The notes under the pieces were generated by a model that did not search any database, had not been told where the DNA came from, and saw only the letters and a list, made by a program, of their open reading frames with translations. Shown here in pieces: positions 63,736 to 64,000 of a stretch of 64,000 bases of DNA. The DNA is from Salinigranum salinum. Its GTDB lineage: Archaea; Halobacteriota; Halobacteria; Halobacteriales; Haloferacaceae. Where the stretch lies: assembly GCF_009176545.1 (NCBI RefSeq), contig NZ_VTOJ01000001.1, forward strand, positions 1,674,001-1,738,000, read 5' to 3'. A program made the translations under genes and the position numbers. The stretch's first letter is position 1. The number at the start of each line of letters is the position of its first letter.

Positions 63736-64000
63736 ATGGCTCGATCGGACGACGACGAGTCGGGAGGTTCGCCCGGAACGACCCACGGGTGGAGCCGACG
63801 ACGAGTCCTCGGGCTGATCGGAGGGAGCGTGTTCGGCGCTGGCGCGGCCAGAGTCGTGTACGAACTGCTCGGGTTCGGCACCGTCACCGGGACCAACCTC
63901 ACCGAACAGGAGCTCGGCCCGATCGCGCGACGCCACCTCGAACCGTCCCCGTTCGCTCTCACGTTCTCGGACCGTCGTCTGGTGTTCGACGGGACGTCTG
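63736..64000 (+). CDS. Tat-signal secreted protein (3' partial)
   Basis: Starts at the ATG at 63736 and runs off the window after 88 codons. Residues about 20-42 form a Tat signal: SRRRVLGLIGGSVFGAGAAR followed by VVYELLG. There is no lipobox in view, so it may be soluble or membrane-anchored by an uncleaved signal. The visible mature part (LTEQELGPIARRHLEPSPFAL) has no recognisable domain. Function cannot be assigned from this fragment. Confidence 0.75.
   Translation, partial: MARSDDDESGGSPGTTHGWSRRRVLGLIGGSVFGAGAARVVYELLGFGTVTGTNLTEQELGPIARRHLEPSPFALTFSDRRLVFDGTS

Overview
The window is chromosomal DNA of a halophilic archaeon (class Halobacteria). The evidence is very high GC in coding DNA, strongly acidic proteins, archaeal information-processing genes (aIF5B, TFB, PAN ATPase, S6e, FEN1, NOB1), Tat-type signals with lipoboxes, and TATA boxes about 27 bp upstream of many start codons, which implies leaderless mRNAs. 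The genus cannot be fixed from sequence alone.

Layout. 0-5.8 kb: a truncated DUF3592-like membrane protein, a lipoprotein, a PRC-barrel/NOB1 pair, infB, small haloarchaeal proteins, pyruvoyl arginine decarboxylase and a zinc-finger microprotein. 6-13.3 kb: PAN, oligoendopeptidase F, KptA, MgtE, a UspA/GNAT pair and a MgsA-C-like protein. 13.3-19.5 kb: a lipid-anchored HtrA-like protease, two UspA proteins, a DHH phosphoesterase and an S6e cluster. 19.6-25.9 kb: a carbohydrate-flavoured locus (two Gfo/Idh/MocA oxidoreductases, a mutarotase-fold protein, NAD-type 6-phosphogluconate dehydrogenase) with an M29 aminopeptidase and a CBS protein. 26-31.4 kb: a REC-PAS-PAS-bat regulator, a methyl-accepting transducer and a membrane-anchored [2Fe-2S] ferredoxin.

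31.6-37.9 kb is an integrated element next to a tRNA-Arg(CCG). It is AT-rich in its core and carries a tyrosine recombinase. Its other genes are a winged-helix regulator with a partner protein, an Mrr-type nuclease fused to two identical-spacing C2HC modules, and two divergent exonuclease-endonuclease-phosphatase (EEP) proteins, one of them a pseudogene. It also holds the debris of a second integrase. Near-palindromic ATGACGAA/TTCGTCAT site pairs lie at both ends. This is the most unusual region.

38-44 kb: menaquinone genes menD and menF, separated by a membrane glycosyltransferase and a small regulator-like protein. 44-53 kb: a sulfite-oxidase-like molybdoprotein, an RHH protein, UPF0058, a rhomboid protease, a METTL5-like methyltransferase with an 18-bp repeat-coded acidic tail, TFB, an Agl23-like membrane protein, UspA and a second ferredoxin. 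53-64 kb: a rhodanese-MBL fusion, an ornithine cyclodeaminase-family enzyme, an MFS carrier with a 51-bp repeat in its central loop, a two-gene module whose first protein has a basic leader resembling those on contractile-injection-system cargo, DUF3054, a methyltransferase, a small HTH protein, GNAT, FEN1 and a Tat-signal protein cut by the window end.

The two regions most worth following up as possible undescribed systems are the nuclease element at 31.6-37.9 kb and the gene pair at 58.2-59.9 kb.
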